Of a stretch of DNA of 64,000 nucleotides, positions 62,023-64,000 are shown in pieces (positions within the stretch are counted from its first letter, which is position 1; each line of letters begins with the position of its first letter). The notes beneath the pieces were generated by a model, which searched no databases, was not told the DNA's origin, and saw only the letters and a program-made list of their open reading frames with translations. Source of the stretch: Synchiropus splendidus (taxonomy: Eukaryota; Chordata; Actinopteri; Syngnathiformes; Callionymidae). Made by a program: the position numbers and the translations under genes. Location: assembly GCF_027744825.2 (NCBI RefSeq), contig NC_071338.1, forward strand, positions 29,013,501 to 29,077,500. Direction: 5' to 3'.

Positions 62023-64000
62023 CTGCAGAGAGAGGACACGTTGATAGATTTGAAAATGTAAAAATAAAATAAAAGACGTCATTGAAACAATTGAAAAGAG
62101 TGACAGATAAAAACATGAAAACTCACCAGTCAGTGAAATAAACCTTTACTTTTATCCTCACCAGAACTGTAGCTGTTGCAGTGCAACGCGGGGCATAGAA
62201 CAATGCCCTCCGTTATAATGGAAGTATGCATTCTTTTGAATGGACTGAATGACCTGTTTCCGCCACCACACACTTCATCCTCAAGCCCCCACTGACAATC
62301 CCCACCAATGCTCTCACCACTTCCTCCTCTCCTCGGTCCAATTTACGAAACTCTTTCACGGCTGACAAGAGCAACGTGTTTCTTTCATTGTCCACTCGTA
62401 TATTTTCATTATCTGCAGCAGCTTGTCCACTTTTCACGTTCCCCATCCCCACTCCCGTCACCCCCCACTCATCTCGCACCTCCTGTCTCAATTCTTCCGA
62501 GCATCCTGCTGAGCTACGCACCAACATGCGCGGCATCTATTCCTGAGAAACTGTCTACCAACCATCTCCACACTCTCTGCTGACCTCATCAACTTCTCCC
62601 TCAGGCCTTCATCCCTCAAACTGCCATGTTTATTTTCTGTCAAATGTATTAAATCGCACAGTCGGCAACTAGAGGCCCACCTCATCAGACTCTGGACGAC
62701 AACGTTAGCCTTGTGGACCTTATTGCAGCATTCCACCCTCCAAACATCTAGCTGCACTGCCCTCTACTTTAACACAAATCTCCACTGCACCTGAACCACT
62801 GCTTTCTCCATGGTGCCCTCCTCTTCATGCAACACTTGTTCGCCCTGGGACAGATGCATCCTTCATCCTTGTCTGACTTGGACAGGTCCATTATGTTCGC
62901 CACACAGACTCCTCTCCAAATGCGAACCAATTTTCTCATACTCAACACTGACAGATCGGACGTAATTTTAATTGCCCCCAAATCCCTCGCCCATCCCATG
63001 TGAGTGAATGTCCCCTCATCATCGCCGACGTCACCTTCGCTTACACCTCAAACGGCCACCACCACTGTCCTTTGAAACAGCATTCAACATATCACCTGCA
63101 CTACTCTGTTTCAGTCTCAAAAATAAAAATAAAAACGTCTTATACTGCTTACCAAATCCTCTGTCAAAACCCTAATCCACGCCACATAAAATGACAAGGA
63201 ACACATTCCCATTCCATCCTGACAATTATTATCCAGCACTTGATACCCCATCACCCAGGACCATGCCCCCCGTCTTCAGTTATCTATCAGTTACAACAGT
63301 TATCAAGTGTGATCTCACCTCTTCAAATGACTCCAACTGACACACCTCTTAACATATGCCCTGTTTCCGTTTGTATGTTGATGATTTTCTATTGCTTCCC
63401 TCCACCAGAGAATTGGTGTGGAGACTCTTGAGAGTCCTTCTACAAATAAGACACATTAAAATTCTCATTACGGCCTTATCTGTTGTCATTCCCCTCAACT
63501 CAGACTGACCTTCATTCTCCAGATTGAGCTATCCGACACCGGACGTCAAAGAGGGGTCTTGACATGTAAATGAGCCTAAAACAAATCTTTTCAGAAGACT
63601 TGAGAAGCAAACGCATTCAAGCCTCAAACCCACTAACTTCTTGTGCGAGACAGTCTTTTTCAGGGTTGCAGTTTCCATGGAGATGGATGGAAACAATCAC
63701 AGCAGTTCAAGACAAAGACTAGCTGGCTTGGATGCTATTCAGAGTGAACGAAGCTGTGGCAGACCTTAGCCCACTTATCTTAACTCACTAACGCAGTGTT
63801 AGCATGACAACCACATTTCGCCTTCGTGGGAAGCAAATGCGCTCTCATCTAATTTAATGTAATTGAATTAAAGTAGACTATATTTAATCATTCCCCTATA
63901 TATTCTTTACACCATTTCACTGCCGGCGCTGCCACTATTAGGACAGTAACTGGTGCCTCGGAAAGGATTTTGTGTTCCTTTAAAATGCTGCAGGTCAGAA
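62023..64000 (-). other. Part of the next upstream spon1 intron
   Basis: No further spon1 exon is found here after looking for the expected reeler-domain segment (the part ending in GTGCVILK). The stretch is largely the L2 relic at 62280-63190. From 63190 to 64000 nothing is recognised. Confidence 0.8.
62280..63190 (+). mobile_element. Decayed L2-type LINE, reverse transcriptase region
   Basis: The plus strand shows the L2 reverse transcriptase blocks in correct order across several frames: ADLINFSLRPSSLKLP (about 62580), LVDLIAAFHPPNI (about 62710, for LLDLSAAFDTVDHNIL), GALLFMQHLFALGQMH (about 62815, for GPLLFxxYMLPLGQIIH), QMRTNFLILNTDRSDVILIA (about 62920, for the MSxNFLxLNxDKTEVLLIGP block) and HITCTTLF with LIHA (about 63085-63180). 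Stops and frameshifts are frequent. The YADD active-site block between the third and fourth segments is missing, apparently by deletion. The part before 62560 is less certain. Opposite orientation to spon1. Confidence 0.7.

Overview
This window is vertebrate nuclear DNA, almost certainly from a teleost fish. The evidence is a multi-exon gene with GT-AG introns (some only 63-74 bp), fish-type interspersed repeats (L2, RTE/Rex3-like and tRNA-derived SINE pieces, hAT-like and mariner-like MITEs), many AT/ATT microsatellites and an interstitial TTAGGG array. I recognise one protein-coding gene: spon1 (F-spondin), on the minus strand. The window holds its 3' part, 13 coding exons from 62022 down to the stop codon at 18393. 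The first exons (signal peptide and most of the reeler domain) lie beyond the right edge. Joined, the 13 exons encode 648 residues; the matching part of human SPON1 is about 647 residues by my recollection. Every junction keeps the reading frame. The spon1a/spon1b paralogue cannot be decided from this sequence.

Layout. 1-17.7 kb: downstream intergenic DNA with no gene I can support. It holds a mariner-like MITE (1528-2246), GTAACTAG-rich repeats, a roughly 301-bp tandem fish repeat (4770-5360), a SINE (5714-5850), microsatellites, a 1.1-kb interstitial telomeric array (12736-13823) with a perfect hairpin abutting it, and an RTE/Rex3-like LINE tail (16311-16386). 17.7-18.39 kb: inferred spon1 3' UTR with a C-rich (G-rich in mRNA) block near the stop. 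18.39-23.17 kb: the compact C-terminal part, with six thrombospondin type 1 repeats (TSRs), one per exon. 24.8-34.9 kb: exons for the C-terminal half of the Spondin_N domain. 34.9-58.2 kb: a 23.3-kb intron with several repeats and a 278-bp near-perfect palindrome (44104-44381). 58.2-62.0 kb: exons for the N-terminal Spondin_N half and the end of the reeler domain. 62.0-64.0 kb: intron with a decayed L2-type reverse transcriptase on the opposite strand.

Biology. F-spondin is a secreted extracellular-matrix protein (reeler, Spondin_N, six TSRs) first known from the floor plate, where it guides axons and binds ApoE-receptor-family proteins and APP. Nothing here looks like a new multi-gene system. 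The items most worth checking are the structured telomeric array with its flanking hairpin, the large intronic palindrome, homopolymers beside two splice sites, and several TIR-bounded non-autonomous elements. All calls come from reading the sequence and from memory of the families; no database search was run.
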